A stretch of 64,000 bases of DNA from Macrobrachium rosenbergii (GCF_040412425.1 NC_089755.1:50239298-50303297); one strand, 5' to 3'. Positions 10,452 to 23,922 are shown, counted from the first letter of the stretch. Program-made: numbers and translations. Notes: a model not told the origin generated them from the sequence alone.

Positions 10452-12418
10452 CAAAGGGATTTCTGTAAAAATTTCAATTTTCGAGATTTCAAGAGCAAAA
10501 ATGAAAAAGATGAACTTGCTGAGTAATATTTAGTGGTTATGTTGTCGCATTTAATTAAACAATTATTTTAGCATCCATGGCAATCAGTACACGATATCAG
10601 TGGGACTTGAATTAAACTGAAAAATCTGTGAACTGAAGATAATAAAAAAAATGAGATAATTTAACCTCAATCGTTCAACGGAATAATTTTAATAAAAGGG
10701 AAAAAAATCAATATTATTTTTATTTAAAATATGAAGAATCTTATTACCTAGAATTTCGATGAGTTATAAAATCTTTCTCTCTTCATCTCTAATATTTTGC
10801 CAATGAAGAGAGGACCAACAATTGAATGCCCTATATAACTTACCGCAGTCAAAAGGAATAAGAAGAAAAGAATAAAATAAAAAAAGATTATGGGGTTGCC
10901 CCACTTAAAAAAATGAAGGTTAAAGGAACACTGGAGAAGGGGGGGAAAATTCCAGAGCTTGGCCTTAAAAGGAAAGAAGCATTCACCGAACAATCGGGGA
11001 TTTTTTATCCGGTGTTACTAGGCTACCTGAAGGGAGGATAAGATCTCCTTCAGCTCAAGGGAGCACTGGCCGGAATTGTACCCGTAGAAAAGAGAAAATG
11101 CTACCACATCTGTAGCCAGAATCATCCCACATTCTGGTTAGTAATAATCCGAACAGTAATTAAAAGGAATTCCATTGTTTTGTCTGACTAACGGAATGTC
11201 GTATAAACTTCAAGCGAAAAAGTTTTTAACACGCAGAAAATGTAACAGAATTTTAATTAAGAACGGATTATTTCCCATTTCATTTTTCAGACCGAAGAGA
11301 ATGGGAAAATATCACAAGGGAACCTAAACCCTGAAAACGAATTTGATTTCGCTGGTTGCTGACAAGATTAAAAATGTAATTTTTCGTCGAATCCCCCAAC
11401 AATCTTGACGCTTCAAGAATCGGCGATGCGCTCCAAGTAATCAGTCCCTCTTATTCGTCCTCCTTTCAGTTGGCGCTTGAAGCCCCAGTTTTCTTTGCCG
11501 TGCTGGTTGATTCGAATCTCTTTCTTTTTAAAAGAAGTGAAAGTCAACAGTCTAGACGGCAGGTGTGCAACTTTCCACGGAGCTCGACCCAGATTTAATT
11601 TTATCGAGTTATATCGATCTGAAGGTCCATCATTACTTGAAAAGATGTTTGAATGCTTATTAAAAAAACATTCTCTGTGTAAACACGTACAGGTCTGCGG
11701 TTGTGAGGATGTTTGGACAACGTCTCAATGTTTATGTTAAAAAGGTGAATTCTGAGAAGTTTCGATCCACGAAAGAATGAAACGACATCGCCAGATAGAT
11801 AAACAAAATTTTTTATTCCCTTAATGAACTGTTGTGCAGAAGAGAAACAATATAAAAAATGTCAGCAAGTTTATAAAGTTGTTTAAAATTCTTGGGCAGA
11901 AAAAAACGCAATAACATCACAAGCGACATTGAGCGATAATGTATCACTTCCTTTGTGTATTATGTCCCAAACAGTAAGATCAAAGATGCCTGCAAGGTCA
12001 GGCAGAAGTTGGAAGTTTGAGAAATGATTGCGACGCGAGAAAAGACATTCAGTAAATAAACGTGCTTGTTATTTGCTTCATGTGTGTATTTTAGCCAAAG
12101 GGAAAACTCTAATACGAACTATTTCTCAGAGTAAAGGTGTATATTGTCTTGGCTGTCAATTATCGAGGCTGAAGTTACGTTCGTTCCGACACAGACGAAC
12201 CAAAATAGGTCCGCGCGGATTATTCGCATTTTATGTTATTTCCTGAAGCTTTTATATTGGACTGGAGGGAGATTGTATATTATTACTTGATATTTGAAAT
12301 ACCTTAGATTTTGTTTTCGGTAACGGATAATCGAGAGGACATTATCGAATATGATTACAACACGCAAATAATAATTTAGAATTATTTTTACTTTTGGCAT
12401 TCCCACTCAACACTTGCA
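10452..12418. other. no recognised feature
   Basis: AT-rich unique intron sequence. One acceptor-like string (CGTCCTCCTTTCAG ending at 11469) precedes an unrecognised 87-codon frame; not called as an exon. Confidence 0.5.
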
Positions 12419-12508
12419 CATGCACACACACATACACACACATAAATAATAATATATATATACACATGTATATTTATATACACATACACACACATATATA
12501 TATATATG

Positions 12509-12582
<74 letters not shown>
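12419..12582. repeat. compound (CA)n-(TA)n tract
   Basis: CACA-rich start, then GTATGTATG, then (TA)n to 12582. Confidence 0.95.
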
Positions 12583-12583
<1 letters not shown>

Positions 12584-13076
12584 GCAAGATGGCTGCTAAT
12601 AATAAATACATAGAACACAAAAATAATCGCATTCTTATGCAAAGTAGGCACCCTAATTTTCTCTACGAAGGGATTTAAGGAACATCAAAATTACTACAGA
12701 ATCGACATCATCCAAAAGAGAAGTTTTTAATTTCTCAAAGTTGAATCAAGAGATTCTTTTAGAACTTCGAACTGAGATCAAACGATTGGAAAAGAATAAA
12801 ATAGCAACAGTTGCTTTAAAAATATCTGAACGATTATATAAAAAGTATGTGGAAATCTTCCCCTTTTCATCTCTTGCGGGGAAGTAAAATAAAGAACTTA
12901 ATCTCACATATCAACGTGTAAGCGTACGCTTCACTGTCAAGACAAAGGTGAGTGGCACAGTGGGTGGTGGGGGATGCAGGGGTGGGGGATGGGAGAAGCA
13001 CGGTTGAGCAGCCTTCATTGTAGTCATATGAGGCAAAACCAAATGTAAATTTTCCGTTCAGGGAACTCATCCTTGA

Positions 13077-14837
13077 TTTAACAGCTAGAAGAATGACTGC
13101 TGTTCAACTGGTTTAACAGCTAGAAGAATGGCTGCTGTTCAACTGGTTTAACAGCTAGAAGAATGACTGCTTTCAACTGATTTAACAGCCAAAAGAATGA
13201 CTGCTTTCAAATGATTTAAAGGCTAGAAGAATGACTGCTGTTCAACTGATTTAACAGCTAGAAGAACGACTGCTGTTCAGCTGATTTAACAGCTAGAAGA
13301 ATGACTGCTTTCAACTGATTTAACAGCTAGAAGAATGACTGCTTTCAACTGATTCAACAGCTAGAAGAATGACTGCTTTCAACTGATTTAACAGCTAGAA
13401 GAATGACTGCTTTCAACTGATTTAACAGCTAGAAGAACGACTGCTGTTCAGCTGATTTAACAGCTAGAAGAATGACTGCTTTCAACTGATTTAACAGCTA
13501 GAAGAATGACTGCTTTCAACTGATTCAACAGCTAGAAGAATGACTGCTTTCAACTGATTTAACAACTAGAGGAATGACTGCTTTCAACTGATTTAAAGGC
13601 TAGAATAATGACTGCTGTTCAACTGATTTAAAGGCTAGAAGAATGACTGCTTTCAACTGATTTAAAGGCTAGAAGAATGACTGCTGTTTAGCTGATTTAA
13701 CAGCTAGAAGAATGACTGCTTTCAACTGATTTAACAGCTAGAAGAATGACTGCTTTCAACTGATTTAACAGCTAAAAGAATGACTGCTTTCAACTGATTT
13801 AAAGGCTAGAAGAATGACTACTGTTCAACTGATTTAACAGCTAGAAGAATGACTGCTGTTCAGCTGATTTAACAGCTAGAAGAATGACTGCTTTCAACTG
13901 ATTTAACAGCTAGAAAAATGACTGCTGTTCAACTGATTTAACAGCTAGAAGAATGACTGCTTTCAACTGATTTGACAGCTAGAAGAATGGCTGCTGTTTA
14001 TCTGATTTAACAGCTAGAAGAATGGATGCTGTTCAACTGGTTTAACAGCTAGAAGAATGGCTGCTGTTCAACTGGTTTAACAGCTAGGAGAATGACTGCT
14101 TTCAACTGATTTAACAGCTAAAAGAATGACTGCTTTCAACTGATTTAAAGACTAGAAGAATGACTACTGTTCAACTGATTTAACAGCTAGAAGAATGACT
14201 GCTGTTCAGCTGATTTAACAGCTAGAAGAATGACTGCTTTCAACTGATTTAACAGCTAGAAAAATTACTGCTTTTAACTGAATTAACAGCTAGAAGGATG
14301 ACTGCTTTTAACTGATTTGACAGCTAGAAGAATGGCTGCCGTTCATCTGATTTAACAGCTAGAAGAATGGCTACAGTTCATCTGATTTCACAGCTAGAAG
14401 AATGGCTACAGTTCATCTGATTTCACATCTAGAAGAATGGCTGCTGTTCAACTGGTTTAACAGCTAGAAGAATGGCTGCTGTTCAACCGATTTAACAGCT
14501 AGAAGAATGGCTACAGTTCATCTGATTTAACAGCTAGAAGAATGGCTACAGTTCATCTGATTTCACAGCTAGAAGAATGGCTACAGTTCATCTGATTTAA
14601 CAGCTAGAAGAATGGCTACAGTTCATCTGATTTCACAGCTAGAAGAATGGCTACAGTTCATCTGATTTCACATCTAGAAGAATGGCTGCTGTTCAACTGG
14701 TTTAACAGCTAGAAGAATGGCTGCTGTTCAACCGATTTAACAGCTAGAAGAATGGCTGCTGTTCAACTGATTTAACAGCTAGAAGAATGGCTGCTGTTCA
14801 TCTGATCTAACAGCTAAAAGAATGACTGCTCTTCAAC
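13077..14837. repeat. 34-35 bp minisatellite, about 50 units
   Basis: The unit is TTTAACAGCTAGAAGAATGA followed by CTGCTTTCAACTGA or CTGCTGTTCAACTGA. The second half of the array contains a variant with GGCTACAGTTCATCTG. Higher-order repeats are visible: a block of about five units recurs (from 13264 and from 13435), as does a block of about seven units (from about 14402 and 14652). No reading frame survives. Not CRISPR: there are no unique spacers and the host is a eukaryote. Confidence 0.95.
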
Positions 14838-15425
14838 ATGTCATTATGTGTGCATGTGTGTGTGTGTTTGTGTGGATGGGGGAGCTGGCTGCCGCGCGCA
14901 TGCGTATATATAAACAAAAGCATATGTACACGCATCTGTTATTGACTTGAATACACGATTACTTGCGTAAAACAGAAGGCTTCAGTCTTCGCAAGGGGAG
15001 TTGGGTAATTATTTCTATTATAAGGATTATTCTTCACCTTTCACCTTAGCCATGGAAAACCAGTGCCTTACCGAGACTTATATAAAGTAACTTTATCCTC
15101 TTGAAATATTACATTTGCATATTGACGATATATGAATATCTCAAATGCAACGAGACGTTTCCTTGCGAATACGTTTGTTTTGTAATGAGTATGAATATTC
15201 GTGTTTATATTATGTATGATGTAGAAAGCACATCCTAATATGAATATGTCTTTATCTAGCATTGCTTGAAAATGATACCATATATGCAAAAGGTCATCGA
15301 TATGAGCTTTGCTGAGTAACCTGCTAAATAGTATTTAAAAACTACTTGATAACGTCAAGAATTACATTCATTGCTACAGGAGTGAGGAGGCTTTAATGTT
15401 TCATTTTGAAAGATCGCTCGTGCTT

Positions 15426-15844
15426 TTTAGTTTTCTGTAAAAGAAAATTATTGTGCCGGCTTTGTCCATCCGCATTTTATTCTCTCCGCACTTTTTTCTG
15501 TCCGCCCTCGGATCTTAAAAACTACTAAGGCTAGAAGGCTGCAAGTTGGTATGTTGATCATCCACCCTCCAATCATCAAACATACCAAATTGCAGCCCTC
15601 TAGCCTCCTCAGTAGTTTTTACTTTATTTAAGGTTAAAGTTAGCCATAATCGTGCTTCTGGCAACTATATAGGATAGGCCACCACCGGGCCGTGGTTAAA
15701 GTTTCATGGGCCGCGGCTCATACAGCATTATACCGAGACCACCGAAAGTTAGATCTGTTTTCGGCGGCCTTGATTATACGCTGTAGTGGCTGTACGGAAA
15801 ACTCGATTGCGCCGAAGAAACTTCGGCGCATTTGGTACTTGTTT
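15426..15844 (+). repeat. hairpin-rich dispersed repeat, copy 2
   Basis: Full copy in the same orientation as copy 1. Four hairpins can be read in order: AGTTTTCT/AGAAAATT at the start; a stem of about 35-40 bp at about 15515-15620; CCACCGAAA paired with TTTTCGGCGG; and GCGCCGAAG/CTTCGGCGC at the end. No coding potential, so it is probably non-autonomous. Confidence 0.9.
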
Positions 15845-16581
15845 AAATGGTATAGGAAATGAAAGGGAGTAAGAGGTCTGTTGTGGACCTCTGGGTTCTT
15901 TCAAGCAACCAGCGCCACCCCGATGTTTCTCGAAGCATCCACCAGCTTATCTTGTATCCAGCATCCATATAAAAATATTATGTTTCTAATGTTCTCATTG
16001 AATGGGGTTTCGTATATTTTTTTTTTTTTTTTTGTCGAAATTTGTACATTTTTTTATTCGACTTTTAGCTGCCCTTCTCCCTTCAGTTTAAACTTCCTCG
16101 CATTTTGTTAAAGCGCAATCTGTTCGTGGATGCTTATTTAGTAAGTTGGTGGCATATGTGTCCACATTGTGAACTTGGGAATTCCTTCTCTTCCCTAGTG
16201 TTGTCAGTATTTTTTGGAAATGCGACTTTTTCAAGAGGGAACTCTTCGCCACTTAAGAAAAGTTCACGTTGCATCATACCTCGTGTAAATTTCTTTTGTA
16301 AGTTTATCTTTGGAAATGGAGACGTTTATGCCTGGTTCAGCTGGGAGTAAAAGAGATTTCATGATTCCCTACACATAGCCGACATTTAAGATGAATAATG
16401 TGTAGGATTTAAAACTATCAGTAAAAAATTAATAAGAATAGCTCATTCCAACATTCAGCATATGAGAGGTCATTGTTGTCGCGATACCTGGCTTTTAAAA
16501 ATATGCACGCACGCGCTTGCATGATTAGATCGCGTGCTTGTGCCTGAGCTTCAACGTCACTTTTACCCAATACGCAGACGA

Positions 16582-16583
<2 letters not shown>

Positions 16584-16659
<76 letters not shown>

Positions 16660-16679
16660 TATTATTATTATTATTATTC

Positions 16680-16730
<51 letters not shown>
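16584..16730. repeat. (AAT)n joined to (ATT)n
   Basis: About 25 AAT units meet about 24 ATT units at 16659. The join makes a palindrome of about 145 bp with two single-base breaks. Confidence 0.95.
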
Positions 16731-16731
<1 letters not shown>

Positions 16732-17087
16732 ACTAACAGAGCAAGGGTTTCTCCAAAGACTAAAATGAAAATGAAAAGCAGAAACAAAACTGCAAGGGAG
16801 AAGATCGAAGCTATTTAATTAAGCAACGAAACAATGTGAAACCAAATTGCCCAGGGGAAGGACCCGAGCTTGAAATCCTTTCCCCCCAAGAGTCCTTAAG
16901 CTGGTTATAAGTTATAAACAACTTTTGTTCAACTTTCGCGGAAAACTGGAACCTCATTAAGGATGACGAAGAAGAAATCGATTGGGGAAAGTAGGCTGTC
17001 GAGGGACCAACTCTAGCAGAAGATCGAAGCATGGCTACTCAATTTATGCGATGCAATGACGCAGCAAGAACTATAGTGACGATGACA

Positions 17088-17382
17088 AAGAATGGGTAGC
17101 ACCGTCAGTGCACCTCATGCGGTGCACTCTAGGCATTACTCAAGGTTCGTTGCAGCGTGCCTTCGGCCCCTAGCTGCAACCCCGTTCATTCCATTTACTG
17201 TGCCTCCGTTCATATTCTCTTGCTTCCATCTTACTTTCCACCCTCTGCTAACAAGTTTCGTAGTGTAACTGCGAGATTTTCCTCCTGTTACACTTTAAAA
17301 CCTTTTTACTCTCAATTTCCCGTTCAGCGCTGAGTGACCTCATAGATCCCAGTGCTTGGAGTTTGGCTTAGATTTTTATATT
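17088..17382 (-). repeat. SINE-like dispersed repeat, copy 1 (inverted)
   Basis: About 300 bp that match, as the reverse complement, the copies at 48331 and 63291. Landmarks are the palindrome GTGCACCTCATGCGGTGCAC near the left edge and CAGCGCTGAGTGACCTCATA near the right. No reading frame. I see no clear pol III promoter, so 'SINE-like' refers only to size and copy pattern. Confidence 0.8.
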
Positions 17383-17534
17383 TCAGTCAGTGATTAATAA
17401 AAATGAATTCTGAAAACTTCCCATATAAATGGCGATGATGATAATGATGATAATGACGATAATGATTATTCACCATCACTGTTGATTACGATAGTTACAA
17501 TGACGACAAGTGTATTTCCCATCTGCTGTGCTCA

Positions 17535-17914
17535 TTTTAGTTTTCTGAAAAGAAAACTATTGTGCCGGCTATGCCTCTTCGTCCGCCTTCATATCTTAAA
17601 AACTACAGAGGCTAGAGGGCTGCAAATTGCTATGTTGATCATCCACCCTCCAATCATCAAACATACCAAATTGCAGCCCTCTAGCCTCAGTAGTTTTTCT
17701 TTTATTTAAGGTTAAATTTAGCCATAATCGTGCTTCTGGCAATGATATAGGATAGGCCACCACCGGGCCATGGTTAAAGTTTCGTCAGCCGCGGCTCATA
17801 CAGCATTATACCGACACCACCGAAAGATAGATTTATTTTCAGTGGCCTTGGTTATCCGATGTACAGAAAACACGACTGCGCCCAAGAAACTTCAGGGCAT
17901 TTTTTACTTGTTTT
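17535..17914 (+). repeat. hairpin-rich dispersed repeat, copy 3
   Basis: Full-length copy. The central stem (CTACAGAGGCTAGAGGGCTG pairing with CAGCCCTCTAGCCTCAGTAG) is well kept. The last hairpin is mutated (CCCAAGAAACTTCAGGGC), so this copy is older or was not under structural constraint. Confidence 0.9.
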
Positions 17915-18675
17915 CCCTACCACCCACCTGGAATGGCTTCTAATATTAAAGTTCCCGAGGGAAGCAAAACTTCCATTGTTGAACTTCGAATGAGTTTCCA
18001 GAAATATATGAGACGACGTTATTAGTTGCTGACGTTTGCATTATTATTTACCATTCCCATATATCAGCAACTCCTTTATATCTGTATAACAGTTCGTTCC
18101 ACCAAGACTGTTACGCCATATTTGAAATCGTTGTTTAAAACCAATGGATTTCCATGTCTAAGAAAATAATACAGGTTCTTAAAAAAAAAACGCTTCAGAA
18201 ATGACAGATGTCATTCGTTCAAACTCAGGTTCTTTCCCCCATCGAAATGCTTTTGTTGTTATGAAAGAAAATATGTAGAAAAACAAGTAAAACGACAGTC
18301 ATCGTAAATGTAGACTTGACTTACGCCAAAGAATTTACGTATTTACAAGATAGAATTCAGTTTACAACTTGCTTAAAATACTGAAATAAACTTAAGCTAC
18401 TATAAACTCAGTCTATCGCTAGTTGGTTACACTACACCTTGAGTAAGAGGAAGCAGAGTTTGTGCTGCTACAGAGAATGAGAAAAAACAGAACATTGAAA
18501 AACTACATCGTAGACCGAAAAAGTTATAGGAACTTTCTTTTTTCATACAATACATAAAGGCCGGCCAGGACTCATCGACGGAAATGAGAGGAAAAACTCT
18601 TGGTATGAAGAAAGGTTTCCTGTTTATTATCATTATTATAGTTATTATAGTGGGTAAAATACATAAACAAACAAA

Positions 18676-18808
<133 letters not shown>

Positions 18809-18875
18809 ATATAAATTGGTCACTTATACACGCGTGACTTTTTATATAAAAAACATTTAGCCATTTTTTATTATA

Positions 18876-18889
18876 TATACATATATATA

Positions 18890-18925
<36 letters not shown>

Positions 18926-18956
18926 TGTATACACATACATACATACAGTATATGGA
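18876..18956. repeat. (TA)n and (TATG)n/(CATA)n tract
   Basis: A TA run to 18898, eight TATG units, then CATA units on the other side, again self-complementary. Confidence 0.9.
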
Positions 18957-19002
18957 GTGAATATACTGTATAAATTATATACAGTATATGGAGTGAATTT
19001 TA
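18941..19002. repeat. short direct duplication
   Basis: ACAGTATATGGAGTGAAT occurs twice about 37 bp apart. Confidence 0.7.
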
Positions 19003-19189
19003 GAATGCCCTTACTTCTATTATCTTGGGCTTTGGAAATCCCAAGGAATATGTGCGTGTGTGTGTGCGTATGTGTGTTTGTGTACAGACTTGCGGCCGTG
19101 TCCCTTAACAAGGGTGTGCTCTAGGGAGATAGCAAAACAATGGTCCCTACGTCACTGATGTTTTTACTGCTAAATCGTTAAAGACCCAA

Positions 19190-19680
19190 TGTCCAAAAAA
19201 GGTCCAGGTTATTAGTAATTCATACGCCTTCTCAAAAATCTCTTAAGCAGCACTTCAAACCCTCCCTACTCACACTGCGCTATTCACCTGCATCTTACTT
19301 GCACTCTCTAGACTTCTGGATGTAAAGGCCCTCCTTTTCCAATACCTGTATCAGATAATCTATCCAGCACTTTCTAGGTCTGTCTCACCTGCTGCTTCCT
19401 AACATAACTGGACCATTTCAAAACACTCTGGCGTAACCTTTCACCTATGCTGACCTTTTTACATTTCACCTATACTGACCTCTTTACATATCTCCACATT
19501 CCTCTTTTTGTGCTACGTATACCACGTATGCACTTCGTCTGAACAGCGTCACCATTTACATTCAAGAACTACACTTCACCTCCATAAAGGAGGGTTGGCT
19601 TAACAGTCCCCTCTTACAACCAACCTTACTGTAATTGTGGCTTTCACGATCACTCCCGTTCTCATCCTAGACTTTTGGTA
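19190..19680 (-). pseudogene. decayed non-LTR retrotransposon piece
   Basis: On the minus strand, 19572-19598 encodes PTLLYGGEV, which resembles the conserved TLLYGSE-type motif downstream of the reverse transcriptase domain of many LINEs. The surrounding frame continues as VREGTVKP before it and CFLNVNGDAVQTKCIRG-like sequence after it, interrupted by stops and shifts. No intact frame remains. Confidence 0.5.
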
Positions 19681-20274
19681 ACCTATCATGCGTTTGATCA
19701 ATATTCATAACCTGAGAATTTATCCTTTTACAAAAGAGACCTGCAAATTGAATGCTGAAGAGTTTCCTTTTACGGAAAAGGAAACACCCAAAGATATTGA
19801 CTTTGTCAAGAATGCGATAAGTTGCATGTGGGCTAGACTGGTAAAACCCTTTCACAGAGAACAATTGAACACCAGTGATCGAAAAGATATATTCGCCCAG
19901 ATTCTGCCGTTGTAATTATACAAGTATCACAAACCACAGTGTGGTTTTAAGACCAGACACTCGAAGCGGCCTGGGGCAGAATAATAACGTTAACCTGTCA
20001 CAAGGGTCAAGGAAACCAGATAAGACCAACCATATCTTTTTGGATCCTAATTCAAAGATGAACTGCTCCTTCCTTACCCTGTGGGCTTGGCTGGAACCCA
20101 GAAGATTCTGTATCACTTAATTACCTGTCATTTACAAACTCCTTGTATAAATCGTTCTCTTGTCAAATAAGCAAGAAAAAAGCTCTTGTTCGTAAAGGGT
20201 TGGAGATTGTACCCATAATACAACGCTCTTTCGTTGTCTCTTTTTTTATTTATATAGAAATTTCCTTCCTCATA

Positions 20275-20347
<73 letters not shown>
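20275..20347. repeat. (TA)n microsatellite
   Basis: About 35 TA units, left neighbour of the foldback element at 20433. Confidence 0.95.
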
Positions 20348-20349
<2 letters not shown>

Positions 20350-20432
20350 CAGCAATACAACGAGTATTTAAATATGTGTATACATAAATACATATTTTAC
20401 TTGCAAAAAGGACGCTAAAACAGATAAAATAG

Positions 20433-20748
<316 letters not shown>

Positions 20749-20846
20749 TATTTATACAATGATATTTATTAATACAATGATATGTTTCACTTAACAGCTT
20801 GATATTTATGCATATAAGCGTCACAGGTCATGCGTGTGTAAGAATG

Positions 20847-20848
<2 letters not shown>

Positions 20849-20912
<64 letters not shown>

Positions 20913-20947
20913 ATATGTATACATATACGTATATACATATACATATG
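20849..20947. repeat. (TA)n microsatellite
   Basis: Imperfect TA tract broken by TTTA and GTATACATA words. Confidence 0.9.
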
Positions 20948-20949
20948 TG

Positions 20950-22389
20950 TGAGTGTATATATAAAATGTATATAAGTCCATAGACATGTATGCGAACAAC
21001 AAAAGTATAGACTAATATCACCGCATCTGGCTATTTGTTCACAAGGCACCATGATCAGTCTTAGCAAGAGCACAGTTATCAATGTTGTGATGCGTCTTCA
21101 GCTGAATAAAAAAAAATAAAAAAAGTTTTTTGATGTCTATTCTGCACAAATTATTCATTCTGTCTCCAGAGAGCTTTACGTGTCTTTTTTTGAGTCAAAG
21201 AATTATCCCTCGGAAGAACAGATTCTTTTAAATAACCCTGTCATCTAATTTGGCTGCAGCTATGAGAGACGGAGATCGTATCTGCTTTGAGTGTTATGTG
21301 AGAAGAGATTCCCACGCGCTTTGTCTTCTTCTAAATATACCTAACTACGTATCTATAGTATGTGACTGACATTTATCTGTTGACTAGTCCACTATATGCT
21401 CTGCATGACTGGAAATCTCTCAAGGTAATTTAAAGAATTTGTTATTGAACTCTAATATATTTTTCCTCCCTTTAATATATGAAATGGACATCATTGTGCC
21501 CTCCCCATTCACTGTTTGTCTACCAAAAATTGCCTTTTCTTCAGACGTGGATTTAAGACTTTGTCTTTGAGGCTTCCACCAAACTTCAGTATTCAAGGAG
21601 TAATTAGATTTTAACTGATATTTTACTCAAGAAATCTTGTAGCTGGGTTCGCTCTTTAAAGCAGACATATTTACCAGTGAAATTACGAAAAATCTACCAC
21701 AAGGTTGAAAATAAATATCTCGAAAAATAAATATCGTGAACTTTGTTTATTCTTTCTATCTGCTTGACCGTCGCATGAAATGATCTCTCTCTCTCTCGCT
21801 CTCTCGCTCTCACTCTAATTAGCTGCTGTGAAGCCTAAGGAAATATTTTTCCTTACTTCTTCCTCTGGGAAACTCTTGACCTCTCGCCGTCGGCGTCATT
21901 CACTTCACCAAGTTCTCGTCTGTTCGTGATCGTGGACTGATTGTATATGTGTCTGTTCTCCGTATACTTCCTAACGATTGATTACTTTCATGTGAATACA
22001 GATGACTCAGGAGAGACGTACTTTAATTAGACGTGGCCACTGAGAACACCCTGCGCACTGCACAGAGCCCCTTCACAATTGCAAATGAAAATTTAGAGAG
22101 ATATTAGTCCAGATATATAAATTTTTTTTTTTTTTTTAGAATTTTAGGTAGCAATTAGAGCACTATCTAAACGGAGGTTAATACATCCCCTTAATAACCC
22201 ATAGATGTAGGTGGGAATAATTATGTCTAAGTGGAGAAATAACACCCAAATCGCAATACCTGTTTGATCATTAACTTGTGAATGAAATGTCTAAATGCAT
22301 TAACTGTTTCCTTAGAGTTCCCAATGGTACATTTAAATGAGAAGAAATCAAAACCAGAATTAGAAGCTTAAGACTTTAAACCCTGATGA
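20950..22389. other. no recognised feature
   Basis: Unique AT-rich sequence with a short (CT)n near 21783. No frame of interest. Confidence 0.5.
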
Positions 22390-22745
22390 TTCACGACCAT
22401 TTCCCAACATGTCCGCCCTGACCTCTGTGGGCACATACAGTCTCTCAGCGCTCGCGTGTCTCCCGAGCCCAGCCAGCAACCTGCCACTTCCTCGGGGGTT
22501 GTTGCAGGCCCCTCTCGAGAAGCACGGAGTAGGTTCCAAGCCGAGGGGCCCCCTTCGGAGGAAATCCACGAGGAAGGAACCTCGCCCCACAGGAGGAGGA
22601 GCAAAGAGAGGGAGAGCGGGCCAGCCGTGGTTTCGCGATGCCTTCGACTCTGCAGACTGTGCCTCGGTCGGTGTTCTCCCCCCTTCTTTGAGTTCTCTTG
22701 TTTTCCGTGACGTCATTCTGTCCTTGTTTTGTTATTGTTTTTTTC
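22390..22745 (+). other. GC-rich island, candidate alternative exon or unrecognised gene fragment
   Basis: About 300 bp here are clearly richer in G and C than the surrounding intron, and several frames on both strands stay open. Two acceptor-like sites fit phase 0. One is ACATACAG ending at 22440, followed by an open frame to 22710. The other is GTTGTTGCAG ending at 22507, followed by a frame starting APLEKHGVGSK and closing at TAG 22748-22750. Both peptides are basic and rich in Ser, Pro and Arg, in general character like the known terminal exon, but I recognise no domain. It could be an alternative arrestin C-terminus, a separate gene fragment, or a GC-rich repeat. The overlapping open frame on the minus strand (22360-22716) is equally unrecognised. 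Confidence 0.25.
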
Positions 22746-23141
22746 TTTAGTCTTAATTCTTTTCCTTTCACTGTACGTTTTGTCTGTGTGTTCGAATGCG
22801 TGCTGCTGATGATGCCGATTATTATTATTACGTTCTGGTTTTTAGTGTGCTTTTCCATTGGTCACATTTTCGTTCGTTTCATTTCCTCTTCGTTCCGCTG
22901 TTTTTTTTTTTTTTTTTTTTTTTTTTTGTCTGATTTCAGGTCATCTCCTTTCCACTCCTCTCCATCCCTCACGCTCAGTCTTTTCTTTACACTCCTCTTC
23001 TGCTGTGTTATCGTGAATTCTGTTGTGTGCTCCACATTTCATTTCTTGAACAAATATCTCATTGTAAATAGAAAGTATGGATTCGCTTTTTACTGCTCCA
23101 GCTTTTCGTCTGTTTGCGAAATCGTATTAGCTTCTTCTTTC

Positions 23142-23168
23142 CTTTATCTCTCTCTCTCTCTCTCTCTC

Positions 23169-23247
<79 letters not shown>

Positions 23248-23304
23248 CACATACATACATATATACATATATAAATATATATACATACATACATGTATTT
23301 GTGT
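23142..23304. repeat. (CT)n then (TA)n tract
   Basis: (CT)n 23142-23168, (TA)n to 23237, then a run of imperfect TA and CATA. Confidence 0.95.
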
Positions 23305-23922
23305 TCAGTATATATAAACGTATCTTATCACTATATTGCGTGTTTTGTGAGGTCCTTCAACCGTAATGACTTTTCAAATTTTCTTACATGTTGTTCGTCT
23401 GAGTGTTTGTCTAATCTATACAGTCCAGATTACTGCGCTCTATTGGCTGCTTTTTTTTTTCTATATTTTTAAATGAGCCGAAATTGATGTCGATGTTGTG
23501 TTATTGTCTGATATTTGTTCTTGTCAACAAGGAAGTATTTGTCTTATTTGCTTGTAAACTTGTGTTGTCTCTTAATGTAAACATGTTAGAACAATAATTA
23601 GGAAGTACTTCCATGACCTTTATGTTCGTTATAATCGTCAGGAGTTATGTGATAATACCACGAGAAGTAACACATATCTTTTAGCCAAGCACCATCGTAA
23701 GGGCTTTTTATTCCTGACAGAATACTATTAAGATAATCTCTGAATTCTTCCAGAATACCTTCAGAATGATCTGACTCTAATCAGAACAACATCTAAAATG
23801 TCTACCTCATATTAGGTTGTAAGTAACACATAATTAGCATTAGAATACAATCTGAAATCTTCCCAATTTCACCAAAGTTTTGTCAGTTATCATAACTGCA
23901 TTCATCATGTGATAACACCCAG

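Noticed and set aside
11470..11740. Possible exon after CGTCCTCCTTTCAG
   Set aside because: The peptide has no family motif, no donor in a fitting phase was evident, and composition equals the flanking intron.
13077..14837. Regular short repeats resembling a CRISPR array
   Set aside because: Units are directly tandem with no unique spacers, and the window is eukaryotic.
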